From: Desulforhopalus singaporensis
GTDB taxonomy: Bacteria > Desulfobacterota > Desulfobulbia > Desulfobulbales > Desulfocapsaceae
Assembly (NCBI RefSeq): GCF_900104445.1
Contig: NZ_FNJI01000025.1
Location: 21,351 to 85,350, forward strand
Length of the DNA stretch: 64,000 bases
Direction of reading: 5' to 3'
Position numbers and translations under genes: made by a program
Shown: piece by piece, positions 16,868 through 26,478 of the stretch
Layout: each line of letters opens with the position of its first letter
Numbering within the stretch: position 1 is the first letter of the stretch
The notes under the pieces: model-generated
Seen by the model: the letters and a program-made list of their open reading frames with translations, nothing else
Databases searched by the model: none
Told to the model about the DNA's origin: nothing

Positions 16868-18808
16868 ATGAAAGAATGTAATGTCACATTTTTGCCTCAT
16901 GACAGAAAGATAACTGTTGCTGAGGGAGAAAGTCTTATCCGCGCCGCGCTTCAGGCGGGCGTGCACATCAATGCTTCCTGCGGCGGAGAGGGTGTTTGCG
17001 GGAAATGTCGGGTTCATGTTGAACAGGGTCTTGTCCAGGACGGCAAATCAGAAAGAATAAAGCAGGAAGAGCTGGACAGCGGCGTCCGCCTTGCCTGTCG
17101 GGCGAAGGTTACGGGCGATGTCGTAGTGAGGGTCCCGGTTGAGTCCTCGGTTGATAAAAGCGTGATGAATCTGCAGGCGACTCCGCGGAGAACAGCCAGG
17201 ATTCAGCAGATGGACTTCGAGAACCTGAAGGAAGAGGGGCTGTTTATTCCCCCTGTCGAGAAAATCTATCTCAGGCTTCCCCCCCCCGACGCGCAGAACA
17301 ACATGCCCGATGTTACCAGGCTGGTGGAGTATCTCAAGCTTGAAGCGGACGAACACAAACTGGAGCTCACGCTGCCGGTTATGCGAAAACTGCCATCGGT
17401 GATGAGAGAAGAAAATTTCACTCTCACCCTCACCATGGTCAGGCCGGTGCGCAAAAACGGCAAAAACATCATTCTCAACGTGCAGCCAGGGGACAGGTCC
17501 GGGTCGAATTACGCCATAGCAATGGACATCGGAACCACCACCATCTACGGCCAGCTGATTGATCTGACCACCGGTCAGTGCCTTGCCGAGGCTGGTGACT
17601 TCAATGGCCAGATAAGTTATGGGGAAGATGTTATCACCCGCATTATTTACGCGGAAAAAGCGGGCGGTCTCGAAAAATTGCAGGAAGTGGTCGTCGCCAC
17701 GATCAACAGCGTTATTGAAAAGATCATCAGAAAGTCAAGTATTGACAGGGAAGACATCTCAACCATTACCTTTTCCGGCAATACCACCATGACCCAGCTG
17801 TTTCTCGCCATCGACCCGAGAAACATCAGGCGGGCACCCTATGTCCCCACCGCCACTCTCTATCCGCCGTTCAGGGCTGCGGAAATCGGGGTGTCCATCA
17901 ACGAGCATGCAATCGCGCTGCTGTACCCCCAGGTGTCAAGCTTTGTCGGTGGCGATATTGTCGCTGGAATCATGGGGTCGGGTATGTATCGTGACGAGGA
18001 GTTGACCCTGTTTCTTGATATCGGAACAAATGCCGAACTGGTGGTCGGCAATAAAGACTGGCTCGCCTGTACCGCCTGTTCTGCAGGCCCAGCATTTGAA
18101 GGCGGTGGGATCGAGTTCGGCATGAGGGCTGCAAAGGGCGCCATTGAAGATTTTTCCATCGATCCGATCACCTATGAGCCCATGATTTTTACCATCGGCG
18201 ATGTACGCCCCAAGGGGATCTGCGGGTCAGGGCTGATAACCATGGCAGCGGTTATGTTCGAGATGGGTGTCATCAACAATCGCGGCAAATTCAACCGCGA
18301 ACATGGGACGCCGAGGATCCGAAAGACAAATGGTATCTGGGAGTATGTCGTGGTGTGGAAGGATGCGACCCAGATCAACCGGGATATCGTGCTGACGGAG
18401 CCGGATCTGGACAATCTGATCAGGGCCAAGGGAGCCATTTACAGCGGCTGCATGACGCTGCTTGAAGAGGTTGGGTTGGCTATGGACATGGTCGAGAGGA
18501 TCATTCTGGCCGGCGGGTTCGGCAGTTATATAGACCTGGAAAAAGCGATGACTATCGGGTTGCTTCCCGAGATAGATCCTGAAAAGGTGACATTCATCGG
18601 CAACGGCTCCTTGATGGGGGCCCGGATGAGTTCTCTGACTAACAGGATTCGCCGAGACGTGGTCTCGGTCACCCAGAGGATGACGAATTTCGAACTGTCG
18701 GAAACGCCATCGTACATGGATAACTACATTGCGGCTATGTTTCTGCCGCATACCGAAATTGAAAAATTTCCTAGACTAAAAATGAGAATGGAGGCGCGGA
18801 AGAATTAA
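16868..18808 (+). CDS. acsV: Corrinoid protein reductive activase (RACo, ASKHA/DUF4445)
   Basis: ATP-dependent reductase that restores inactivated Co(II) corrinoid iron-sulfur protein to Co(I). The N-terminus is a plant-type [2Fe-2S] ferredoxin domain with CGGEGVCGKC near residues 38-47 and a fourth Cys in RLACRA near residue 75. A linker follows, then the ASKHA ATPase domain: IAMDIGTTTIYGQL near 218, TFSGNTTMTQLF near 300, LFLDIGTNAELV near 381, GICGSGLI near 452 and ILAGGFGSYIDL near 546. At 646 residues it matches family length. It lies directly upstream of the CODH/ACS operon that encodes its client. An ATG with a TAGGA box was chosen. Confidence 0.92.
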   Translation: MKECNVTFLPHDRKITVAEGESLIRAALQAGVHINASCGGEGVCGKCRVHVEQGLVQDGKSERIKQEELDSGVRLACRAKVTGDVVVRVPVESSVDKSVMNLQATPRRTARIQQMDFENLKEEGLFIPPVEKIYLRLPPPDAQNNMPDVTRLVEYLKLEADEHKLELTLPVMRKLPSVMREENFTLTLTMVRPVRKNGKNIILNVQPGDRSGSNYAIAMDIGTTTIYGQLIDLTTGQCLAEAGDFNGQISYGEDVITRIIYAEKAGGLEKLQEVVVATINSVIEKIIRKSSIDREDISTITFSGNTTMTQLFLAIDPRNIRRAPYVPTATLYPPFRAAEIGVSINEHAIALLYPQVSSFVGGDIVAGIMGSGMYRDEELTLFLDIGTNAELVVGNKDWLACTACSAGPAFEGGGIEFGMRAAKGAIEDFSIDPITYEPMIFTIGDVRPKGICGSGLITMAAVMFEMGVINNRGKFNREHGTPRIRKTNGIWEYVVVWKDATQINRDIVLTEPDLDNLIRAKGAIYSGCMTLLEEVGLAMDMVERIILAGGFGSYIDLEKAMTIGLLPEIDPEKVTFIGNGSLMGARMSSLTNRIRRDVVSVTQRMTNFELSETPSYMDNYIAAMFLPHTEIEKFPRLKMRMEARKN

Positions 18809-18984
18809 GAATAAAAGAAATAACTTGTGCTTTATTTGCTTTATTTAACTGAATTTGCTTCAGCTATGCGCATAGATGTTTGTGCTTCTACTAGTAAAAT
18901 TCGTATAGAAAAGGGGAGGTTACCAGAAGTATCGGTTACGGATAACCTCTAGGAGAATAATTACTCACCAGTAAGGAGGCAAAA
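18809..18984 (+). promoter_or_regulatory. Leader and possible promoter of the acsD-cooS-acsB-acsC-acsE operon
   Basis: A TATAGA hexamer at 18904-18909 with TTGTGC 18 bases upstream (18880-18885) is a weak sigma-70-type candidate. Downstream, GAGGTTA (18916-18922) can pair with TAACCTC (18943-18949), and GGTTA (18934-18938) with TAACC (18943-18947). The two hairpins use the same right arm and so exclude each other. A strong TAAGGAGG ribosome-binding site follows at about 18971. Confidence 0.35.
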
Positions 18985-20541
18985 GTGGGATTTGAATTGA
19001 ATAAGGAATCCTATAGCGGCGGCATTAAAGCAATTTCCATAGGAAAAGGTGATTCTGCCATAACCGTGGGTGGGGAAAGCTGTTATCCCTTCCACACCTT
19101 TGAAGGTGACATGCCCAACAAGCCGGTAGTGGCCATGGAAATATGGGACATGGAGCCGGAGGATTGGCCGGAGCCCGTCATGGCCCACTTTAAGGATGTC
19201 GTAGCAGATCCGGCAGCCTGGGCTAAAAAATGCGTAGATGATTTCAGTGCGGACGCGATAGTCGTTCAGCTGAAGTCAATAGATCCAAACGATAAAGACG
19301 CCAGTGGCCAGTCCGCCGCCGAGACCGTGAAGAAAGTTCTGGCAGCGGTAAACGTCCCGGTCATCGTGTGGGGATGCGCCAACCCGTCCAAAGATGAAGA
19401 AGTCCTGAAAATTATCGCCGAAGCATGCCAGGGAGACAATCTGGTGCTCGGTCCTGTCGAAGAAGCCAACTACAAAGGCATCGGAGCGGCGGCAATGGGT
19501 TACGGCCATGCTGTTATCGCCTCATCGCCGATTGATGTAAACCTTGCCAAGCAGATCAATATCCTGCTGGAAAACCTGGGAATGCCCATGGACAGACTGC
19601 TGGTTGACCCGACTACCGGCGGACTCGGTTACGGACTGGAGTATACCTATTCGGTGATGGAGCGTCTTTCTATGGCGGCCATGGTCCAGGGCGACGATAA
19701 GCTTCAGTTCCCCATGATCAACAACCTTGGGAATGAAGTGTGGAAATGCAAGGAAGCCAAACAGACCCTCAAAGAAGCCGAAGTGTTAGGCGATCCGGAA
19801 AAGCGCGGCATAATGATGGAAGCGATTGGCGCCATTTCATACCTGATGAGCGGGTCCAATATTCTCGTCATGCGTCATCCCGAAGCAATCAGGATGACCA
19901 AGGAGTATATCGACGCTCTGACCGACGGCGGATCTCTTCAGGACTCCAAGCCGATCCTGAAAGTAATGGAAGAGGTCTCTGTCGATTTCGCCGCCCTTGC
20001 TCCACCGGTCGACCTGACCATAGCGGAGGAAAAGAAAGCCGAACCGGCCAAGAAAGCAGCACCTGCCAAGAAAGAAGCTGCTAAACCGGCGCCTGCCCCC
20101 AAAGCTGAGAAGGTTGCACCGCCAAAAGAGGAAGTCAAGGCGGAGGCTAAGCCGGAACCCGCAGTAGACCAGGAAGCTCAGGCAAAAGCTGACGCTGAAG
20201 CAAAGGTCAAGGCTGAAGCGGATGCAAAAGCAAAAGCTGAAGCGGATGAAAAAGCCAAAGCGGAGGCCGAAGCAAAAGCCAAAGCGGATGCCGAAGCAAA
20301 AGCAAAAGCTGACGCCGAAGCCAAGGCAAAAGCTGAAGCGGATGCCCTGAAAGCTGATGCCGAGCGAAGGGAAGAAGAGGAAAAAGCCCTGAGAAGACTG
20401 AGAGCCCAGGCAAGGGCCGCAGCCGAGGATGCGGTTGTTTCTGCTTCTGCAGTTGAAGAGACCGTGACGGCGGCTGCTGTGCAGAAGACGGACCAGGAAA
20501 AGATCATCGAAATGCTCGATAGATTCCATAAGAGAAAGTAG
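18985..20541 (+). CDS. acsD: Corrinoid iron-sulfur protein small subunit (CODH/ACS delta) with a long charged tail
   Basis: Delta subunit of the acetyl-CoA decarbonylase/synthase complex; with AcsC it forms the corrinoid protein that carries the methyl group from methyl-THF to AcsB. The TIM-barrel core (about residues 1-345) shows the expected segments, such as SYPFHTFEG-like CYPFHTFEGDMPNKP, VIVWGCANPSKDEEVL and LVDPTTGGLGYGLEYT. From about residue 347 a ~170-residue extension begins, rich in Ala, Lys and Glu with Pro in its first part, and containing near-perfect AKAKAEAD-type repeats (nucleotides 20185-20350), ending in DQEKIIEMLDRFHKRK. The classical family ends near residue 320, so this tail is unusual. 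GTG start preceded by TAAGGAGG; first gene of the operon. Confidence 0.93.
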   Translation: MGFELNKESYSGGIKAISIGKGDSAITVGGESCYPFHTFEGDMPNKPVVAMEIWDMEPEDWPEPVMAHFKDVVADPAAWAKKCVDDFSADAIVVQLKSIDPNDKDASGQSAAETVKKVLAAVNVPVIVWGCANPSKDEEVLKIIAEACQGDNLVLGPVEEANYKGIGAAAMGYGHAVIASSPIDVNLAKQINILLENLGMPMDRLLVDPTTGGLGYGLEYTYSVMERLSMAAMVQGDDKLQFPMINNLGNEVWKCKEAKQTLKEAEVLGDPEKRGIMMEAIGAISYLMSGSNILVMRHPEAIRMTKEYIDALTDGGSLQDSKPILKVMEEVSVDFAALAPPVDLTIAEEKKAEPAKKAAPAKKEAAKPAPAPKAEKVAPPKEEVKAEAKPEPAVDQEAQAKADAEAKVKAEADAKAKAEADEKAKAEAEAKAKADAEAKAKADAEAKAKAEADALKADAERREEEEKALRRLRAQARAAAEDAVVSASAVEETVTAAAVQKTDQEKIIEMLDRFHKRK

Positions 20542-20625
20542 AAGCGACTTATCTCTTCGCACGACAAATGAAGTGAGCTTTGAGATAGAACTTATCTCAG
20601 AAATTAAATGAGGAGGAACCTCGAA

Positions 20626-22650
20626 ATGGCAGAAGTAAAAGCAAAAGCAAAAGCTGCTAAATTAGCAGACCCGATGGAAGCGTCTATCGAGCCGTCAACT
20701 CAGGAAATGATTCGCAGAGCGCAGCAGCTGAATATTGAAACCGTCTTCGACAGAGCGGTTACCATGAAGCCTTGTGCCATAGGACTTCAGGGCATATGCT
20801 GTAAAAATTGTGCAATGGGCCCCTGCCGCCTGCCGCTGCCCAAGGACGGAATCCAGGGCGAAGACACCCGTAAAGGACTTTGCGGCGCCACTGCAAATAC
20901 CATCTGTGCCAGAAACTTCGCTCGTATGATAGCCGCTGGAGCTGCAGCGCATTCCGACCATGGAAGAAACGTTGCTCTCACATTCCTTGAAGCTGCCAAA
21001 GGCACGACCAAAGATTACAAGATAAAGGATCCCGCCAAGTTGATCCAGATCGCGCCCTATTTCGGCGTGGCAACCACCGTTGAAGAAGACGGCGTGGTAA
21101 AAGACAGAGATCTCCAGGAAATCGCTCTGGCTGTAGCGAAAAAAGCGGTCAACGAATGGGGTAAGCCGTCAGGAACCCTCGATTATCTCAAGCGTGCTCC
21201 GCAGCCGCTGCAGGACAAGTGGATCGAGGAAGGGGTTATGCCGCGAAACGTCGACCGTGAAATTGTCGAGATTATGCACCGGACCCATATGGGCGTCGAC
21301 CAGGACTATAAAAACCTGATGAAGCAGGGAACCCGTGCTTCACTGGCCGACGGCTGGGGTGGCTCCATGATCGGTACCGATCTTCAGGACGTGATGTTCG
21401 GAACTCCGTCACCGCTCCAGGCAGAGGCCAACCTCGGGGTCATGAAGGAAGACCATGTCAATATTATCGTTCACGGTCATGAACCGCTCCTTTCGGAGAT
21501 GATCGTTGCCGCAGCCCAGTCCCAGGAACTGATCAGCTACGCCAAGGAAAAAGGCGCCAAGGGTATTCAGCTCGGGGGTATCTGCTGTACCGCCAACGAA
21601 ATACTTCAGCGCCACGGTGTACCGCCGGCAGGAACCTTTCTCCAGCAGGAGCTGGCGATTATAACCGGCGCGTGTGACGCGATGATCGTCGACGTACAGT
21701 GCATCTTCCAGAACCTGGCGAACGTGGCGAAATGTTTCCATACCAAGCTTATCACCACTCACCCCATCGCCAAGATGGAGCAGGACAACGTCATTCATAT
21801 TGAGTTTGACGAACACCATGCGATGGAAGACGCCGTTCGCATCGTCAAGATGGCTATCGACAACTACGCCAATCGCGGTGCGGAGGTTATCATCCCAAGA
21901 CACAAGACGACTCAGATCGCCGGTTTTGGAGTCGAGTCCATCAAATATCACCTGGGCGGAGCCTTTCGCGGCGACTACTACACCCTCAATGACAACATCA
22001 TCAACGGCCGTATCCGCGGTATAGCCGGCGTCGTGGGCTGTAACAACGCCCGTACCAAACACAATGAGGAGCATATTACCCTCATCAAGGAGCTTATTAA
22101 AAACGACGTTATCGTTTTGACCACCGGCTGCAGCGCTATCGCTGCCGGAATCCACGGGCTGCTGACTCCCGAGTCTGCGGCGGTACATTGCGGACCTGGT
22201 CTTGCCGAGGTTTGTGAGACTGTCGGTATCCCACCGGTTCTTCATCTGGGATCCTGTGTCGACAACAGCCGGATTCTGCTGGCGGCCACTGAGGTTGTAA
22301 AAGCCGGCGGACTGGGCAATGACATCTGCGATTTGCCGGCGGCAGGCTCTGCACCGGAATGGATGAGTGAAAAAGCGATATCCATCGGCCAATACTTTGT
22401 TGCTTCCGGTGTCTACACTGTGTTCGGATACCATATGCCGCTTGACGGCGCGCCTGAATTCAAGAACTACCTCTACAAAGAGATGGAAAAAATCTTTGGA
22501 GGGAAATGGGATTGCGAACCCGATCCAATAAAGCATGCGCATAAGATGATTGCCCATATCGACAAGAAACGTGCGGAACTCGGCATCGACAAAGCTCGTG
22601 AGAGGGTTCTGATGGATATGGCCGACAGGCAGGCTCTTGGAGTGGAATAA
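20626..22650 (+). CDS. cooS: Ni-dependent carbon monoxide dehydrogenase catalytic subunit (operon copy)
   Basis: Interconverts CO2 and CO at a Ni-Fe-S C-cluster, supplying CO to AcsB. All metal ligands expected from characterised CODHs are present. Cluster D uses C50 and C58, and cluster B uses C59, C62, C67 and C86. The C-cluster has H283 (IIVHGHEP), C321 (GGICCTANE), C359 (DVQCIFQN), C472 (VVGCNN), C502 (TTGCSAIA) and C544 (GSCVDNSR). It is 674 residues. I chose the ATG at 20626, preceded by GAGGAGG; the ATG at 20608 lies upstream of that ribosome-binding site. Second gene of the operon, between acsD and acsB, as expected for the CO-producing partner of ACS. Confidence 0.97.
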   Translation: MAEVKAKAKAAKLADPMEASIEPSTQEMIRRAQQLNIETVFDRAVTMKPCAIGLQGICCKNCAMGPCRLPLPKDGIQGEDTRKGLCGATANTICARNFARMIAAGAAAHSDHGRNVALTFLEAAKGTTKDYKIKDPAKLIQIAPYFGVATTVEEDGVVKDRDLQEIALAVAKKAVNEWGKPSGTLDYLKRAPQPLQDKWIEEGVMPRNVDREIVEIMHRTHMGVDQDYKNLMKQGTRASLADGWGGSMIGTDLQDVMFGTPSPLQAEANLGVMKEDHVNIIVHGHEPLLSEMIVAAAQSQELISYAKEKGAKGIQLGGICCTANEILQRHGVPPAGTFLQQELAIITGACDAMIVDVQCIFQNLANVAKCFHTKLITTHPIAKMEQDNVIHIEFDEHHAMEDAVRIVKMAIDNYANRGAEVIIPRHKTTQIAGFGVESIKYHLGGAFRGDYYTLNDNIINGRIRGIAGVVGCNNARTKHNEEHITLIKELIKNDVIVLTTGCSAIAAGIHGLLTPESAAVHCGPGLAEVCETVGIPPVLHLGSCVDNSRILLAATEVVKAGGLGNDICDLPAAGSAPEWMSEKAISIGQYFVASGVYTVFGYHMPLDGAPEFKNYLYKEMEKIFGGKWDCEPDPIKHAHKMIAHIDKKRAELGIDKARERVLMDMADRQALGVE

Positions 22651-22697
22651 TATAACTGGAATACTGTGATTACGAATCCCAAAGAAAGGAGTTAAGT

Positions 22698-24911
22698 ATG
22701 TCTCGATTAGTAGCATTCGCAGCTATCCAGGGCGGTTATAAAGTAGTTTCTCAAGTTGAAGGAGAACTTGAAAAGGCCCTGCAGAGTTATGATGCGTCAA
22801 CCAAAATTGGATTTCCGAACACCGCATATTATCTTCCAGTTATCTATTCTCTTACTGGTATGAAGTGCGAGACCCTTGAAGACTTGAAAAAGCCGATGGC
22901 CTTTGCCCGGGGCTTGCTTCCCCCGCATATAAAGGGGTCAAATCATCTGCCGTATCTCGGACCGCTCCTTGATGCCGGTATGGCCGGTATTTTTGCCTAT
23001 GAAGTAAAGGAAGCGCTCCGGATTCTCAAAGAGCCTGATTTCTACATCGCCCAGGAAGATCCGGATATCGATGCCGGTAAACTGTGGGTAGGGCCCGCCG
23101 ATGACACCATCCTCAGAAAACGCGGGGTTGAGTTTGTCGACGGTTCCGCTCCCGGCTTTGCCGCTGTAGTCGGTGCCGCACCGGATGCTGAAACGGCTAA
23201 GATGATCGTCGAGGATTACCAGAAGAAGAGTCTGTATATCTTCTGCGCTGCAAACCATAACGGCAAAACCGTTATCGAACAGTGCCTCGAGGCCGGAATG
23301 CAGGTCGGATGGAATACCCGTATCGTACCGTTTGGGCCCGATATCTCTTCGGCCGTTTTTGCCCTTGGTTTTGCCAACCGCGCCGCCATGGCGTTTGGCG
23401 GAGTTCAGCCTGGCGATTATCGCAGGATGTTGATGTACAATAAAAACAGGATCTTCGCCTTTGTAAACGCACTTGGCGATGTCGGCACGGAATGGGCGGT
23501 TGCCGCCGCCGGAGCGGTCAACTGGGGTTTCCCGACTCTGGCCGACACCGATATTCCCGAGATTCTGCCCACCGGCATCTGTACTTACGAGCACGTTGTG
23601 GCAAACGTACCCCACGACGAGATCTGCCAGAAGTCCGTCGAGGTCAGGGGACTCAAAATCAATATTACCGAAATCGATATTCCGCTCGCATTCGGTCCGG
23701 CGTTCGAGGGCGAGAGGGTTCGCGGCGGTGATCTGTTCGGTCAGATGGGCGGCAGCAAGACCCAGTGCACCGAGCTGGTGAAGATGGCTGAAATGAACGA
23801 GATCGAGGACGGCAAGGTGAACGTCATCGGACCGGATATCGCCGATATGAAGGAAGGTGACGTACTGCCCCTGGGAATCTATGTCCAGATTGCCGGTCGT
23901 GAGTTCCAGCCGGATTTCGAACCGATAATGGAACGCCAGATTCACCACTTGGTAAACTACATCCAGGGCATCATGCATATCGGTCAGCGCGACATATCCT
24001 GGGTAAGGGTGAGCAAGGCAGCTGTTGAAAAAGGATTCTCCCTGAAGGATATCGGCGTGGTTCTTCATGCTAAATTTCATCAGGAATTCCAGAAGATAGT
24101 TGATAAAGTTCAGGTAACGCTTTATACCGGTAAAGACGATGTCGACAAGTTAACCGCAACGGCAAGAGCCGAATACAAGAAGCGTGACGAGCGCGTTGAC
24201 ACCATGACCGACGAAGATGTTGACACCTTCTATTCCTGTAGTCTCTGTCAATCTTTTGCGCCAAGCCATGTGTGCACGGTGAGCCCTGAAAGAACCGGAC
24301 TCTGCGGTGCCTATAACTGGATGGACTGCAAGGCCTCTTTTGAGATCAATCCCACCGGGCCGAACCAGCCGATCAAGAAAGGCAAGGTTCTTGATCAAAA
24401 ACTCGGCCGCTTTGAAGGCGTAGATGCATTCATCAAGGGAGCCTCCAAGGGCGCCATTGATACCTACAACTTCTATTCCATGGTGCATGCGCCGATGACC
24501 ACCTGCGGATGCTGTGAGTGTATCGCGGCAATGCTGCCGAGCTGCAACGGTATCATGACCGTGGGAAGGGATTACACCGGTGACACTCCTTCCGGAATGA
24601 AATTCACCACCCTGGCAGGTGTTATGGGGGGTGGTGCTTCCTCTCCGGGATTTGTCGGCCATTCCAAGTTCAACATTACCCAGAAGAAGTTCATCCTCGG
24701 TGATGGCGGTCTGCTGAGAATGGTATGGATGCCGAAGATTGTAAAAGATGAAATCTATGACAGACTGAATGCCAGGGGCGCCGAAATGGGCGTTGAAAAT
24801 TTCGCTGACTTGATAGCCGACGAGACCGTTGGCGTCACTGAAGAAGAGATTTTGCCATGGCTCGAGGAAAAAGGGCATCCGGCGCTGAGCATGGAACCCC
24901 TGATTGGCTGA
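22698..24911 (+). CDS. acsB: Acetyl-CoA synthase (CODH/ACS alpha/beta subunit)
   Basis: Condenses CO, a corrinoid-bound methyl group and CoA to acetyl-CoA at the Ni-Ni-[4Fe-4S] A-cluster. Cluster ligands are C514, C517, C526 and C536 (YSCSLCQSFAPSHVC and RTGLCGAYNW) and the distal-nickel motif C603-G604-C605 (TTCGCCECI). Each is shifted by eight residues from Moorella thermoacetica AcsB, in perfect register. The N-terminal domain that contacts CODH and forms the CO tunnel is present. It is 737 residues, typical of bacterial ACS. A strong AAAGGAG box precedes the ATG. Third gene of the acs operon. Confidence 0.97.
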   Translation: MSRLVAFAAIQGGYKVVSQVEGELEKALQSYDASTKIGFPNTAYYLPVIYSLTGMKCETLEDLKKPMAFARGLLPPHIKGSNHLPYLGPLLDAGMAGIFAYEVKEALRILKEPDFYIAQEDPDIDAGKLWVGPADDTILRKRGVEFVDGSAPGFAAVVGAAPDAETAKMIVEDYQKKSLYIFCAANHNGKTVIEQCLEAGMQVGWNTRIVPFGPDISSAVFALGFANRAAMAFGGVQPGDYRRMLMYNKNRIFAFVNALGDVGTEWAVAAAGAVNWGFPTLADTDIPEILPTGICTYEHVVANVPHDEICQKSVEVRGLKINITEIDIPLAFGPAFEGERVRGGDLFGQMGGSKTQCTELVKMAEMNEIEDGKVNVIGPDIADMKEGDVLPLGIYVQIAGREFQPDFEPIMERQIHHLVNYIQGIMHIGQRDISWVRVSKAAVEKGFSLKDIGVVLHAKFHQEFQKIVDKVQVTLYTGKDDVDKLTATARAEYKKRDERVDTMTDEDVDTFYSCSLCQSFAPSHVCTVSPERTGLCGAYNWMDCKASFEINPTGPNQPIKKGKVLDQKLGRFEGVDAFIKGASKGAIDTYNFYSMVHAPMTTCGCCECIAAMLPSCNGIMTVGRDYTGDTPSGMKFTTLAGVMGGGASSPGFVGHSKFNITQKKFILGDGGLLRMVWMPKIVKDEIYDRLNARGAEMGVENFADLIADETVGVTEEEILPWLEEKGHPALSMEPLIG

Positions 24912-25002
24912 TACATTATAGCCGGGCGCATGGCTTTACAGCAGAAACCCGTGGAGCCATGCATTTTCCGCTGTAAAAGATATAGATAAGGAGACAACAG
25001 AA

Positions 25003-26343
25003 ATGGCGTTAACAGGAATACAAATCTTCAAACTCCTGCCAAAAACAAACTGTAAGGAGTGCGGGGTTCCAACATGTCTTGCTTTTGCAATGAACCTTGC
25101 ATCCGGTAAAGCTGAACTTGATTCTTGTCCGTATGTGTCAGACGAAGCGAGGGAGCAACTCGCAGAAGCATCAGCACCTCCTATTCGTCCCGTACCAATA
25201 GGAAAAGGCGTTCGAGCAGCAAAGACAGGCGGCGAAACCGTTCTTTTCCGTCACGAAAAAACCTTCTATAATCCTACGATGTTTGCGGGAATCATTACTT
25301 CAGACAGTGCCGAAGCAGACGTGGACGCCAAGCTCAAGGCGTGGAATGCCCTGCAGTATGAACGTGTAGGCCTGAACCTTCGCCCGGAGCTGGTCGCCTT
25401 GAAAGACGTCAATGGCGACGGAGTGGCATTTGCCGCGCTGGCCAAGTTTATCGCCGAAACATCCGAGTTCAACCTGGTTCTTATGAGCGAGGACGCCGAG
25501 GTCATAAGCGGTGCGGTGAAAGCCGCAGGTTTTAAAAGGCCGCTCATTTACGCAGCAACGGCGGATAACGTAGATGCGTTTGGAAAAATTGCCCTTGAAA
25601 ACGAACTTCCGCTTGCGGTCAAGTCCGATTCCATTGACGGTGTTATCGCCCTGGTGGATAAACTCGGTGAGCTTGGAGTAAAGGACCTGGTTATCGATTC
25701 CGGAGCAAGAGAGGTCAAGCAGGCGCTTGCAGATCAGGTGGCGATAAGGCGCGCAGCGCTCAAAGGCGGGAACCGGTCGCTTGGATTCCCGACCATCGCC
25801 TTCCCCTGCGAGATGGCTTCAAATGTTGAAATGGAAGGACTTATCGCCAGTATGTTCGTGGCCAAGTATGGCGGTATCGTGGTTATGTCCGACCTGACCA
25901 CCGAGGTTATTTTCCCGCTTCTGCTGGAACGGCTCAATATCTTTACCGATCCGCAGCGGCCGATGACGGTTACCGAGGGTATTTTTGAGATCGGCAACCC
26001 CGACGAGAATTCTCCTGTGCTGGTGACCACCAATTTCGCCCTGACCTACTTTATCGTGTCCGGCGAGATCGAAGCGAGCAAGGTGCCGGCGTGGCTGCTT
26101 ATCAAAGATTCCGAAGGACTTTCAGTGCTTACCGCATGGGCGGCAGGCAAGTTCGGCGGGGACGATGTGGGAATGTTTGTCAAGAAATGCGGGATAATGG
26201 ACAAGGTTAAACATACCGAACTGATTATCCCCGGGTATGCTGCGGCGATTGCCGGCGACGTTGAGGAAGAACTGTCGGGCTGGACCATTACGGTGGGTCC
26301 GAGAGAGGCGGCACATATTGCCGGTTTTCTTAAAAGCAGGTAA
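25003..26343 (+). CDS. acsC: Corrinoid iron-sulfur protein large subunit (CODH/ACS gamma)
   Basis: Large subunit of the corrinoid iron-sulfur protein. The N-terminal domain binds the [4Fe-4S] cluster that reduces cobalt, with motif NCKECGVPTCLAFA and a fourth cysteine in LDSCPYV (about residues 15-45). A TIM-barrel and a C-terminal corrinoid-binding domain follow (TVGPREAAHIAGFLKS at the end). At 446 residues it matches AcsC. A strong AAGGAG box precedes the ATG. It is the fourth gene of the operon and the partner of AcsD and AcsE. The same cysteine pattern recurs in the DUF3786 protein at 43.0-43.8 kb. Confidence 0.96.
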   Translation: MALTGIQIFKLLPKTNCKECGVPTCLAFAMNLASGKAELDSCPYVSDEAREQLAEASAPPIRPVPIGKGVRAAKTGGETVLFRHEKTFYNPTMFAGIITSDSAEADVDAKLKAWNALQYERVGLNLRPELVALKDVNGDGVAFAALAKFIAETSEFNLVLMSEDAEVISGAVKAAGFKRPLIYAATADNVDAFGKIALENELPLAVKSDSIDGVIALVDKLGELGVKDLVIDSGAREVKQALADQVAIRRAALKGGNRSLGFPTIAFPCEMASNVEMEGLIASMFVAKYGGIVVMSDLTTEVIFPLLLERLNIFTDPQRPMTVTEGIFEIGNPDENSPVLVTTNFALTYFIVSGEIEASKVPAWLLIKDSEGLSVLTAWAAGKFGGDDVGMFVKKCGIMDKVKHTELIIPGYAAAIAGDVEEELSGWTITVGPREAAHIAGFLKSR

Positions 26344-26478
26344 ATTAGGGTAGAGACGGTATGCCGGTGCAATCACCTTTTACAAGATGCCGGCATATCC
26401 TGTTGCACTAAGATGAATACAGGTTGATTACTGTGCATTGTTGCGGAACCACCTACTATTTTTTATAAGGAGAGAAAT

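Noticed and set aside
20185..20350. Repetitive DNA in acsD as a tandem-repeat or CRISPR-like array
   Set aside because: Units are short, in frame and translate into a low-complexity helix; there are no spacers.
21409..22716. 435-codon minus-strand frame opposite cooS
   Set aside because: Antisense shadow; the cooS reading frame has all catalytic ligands and explains the openness.
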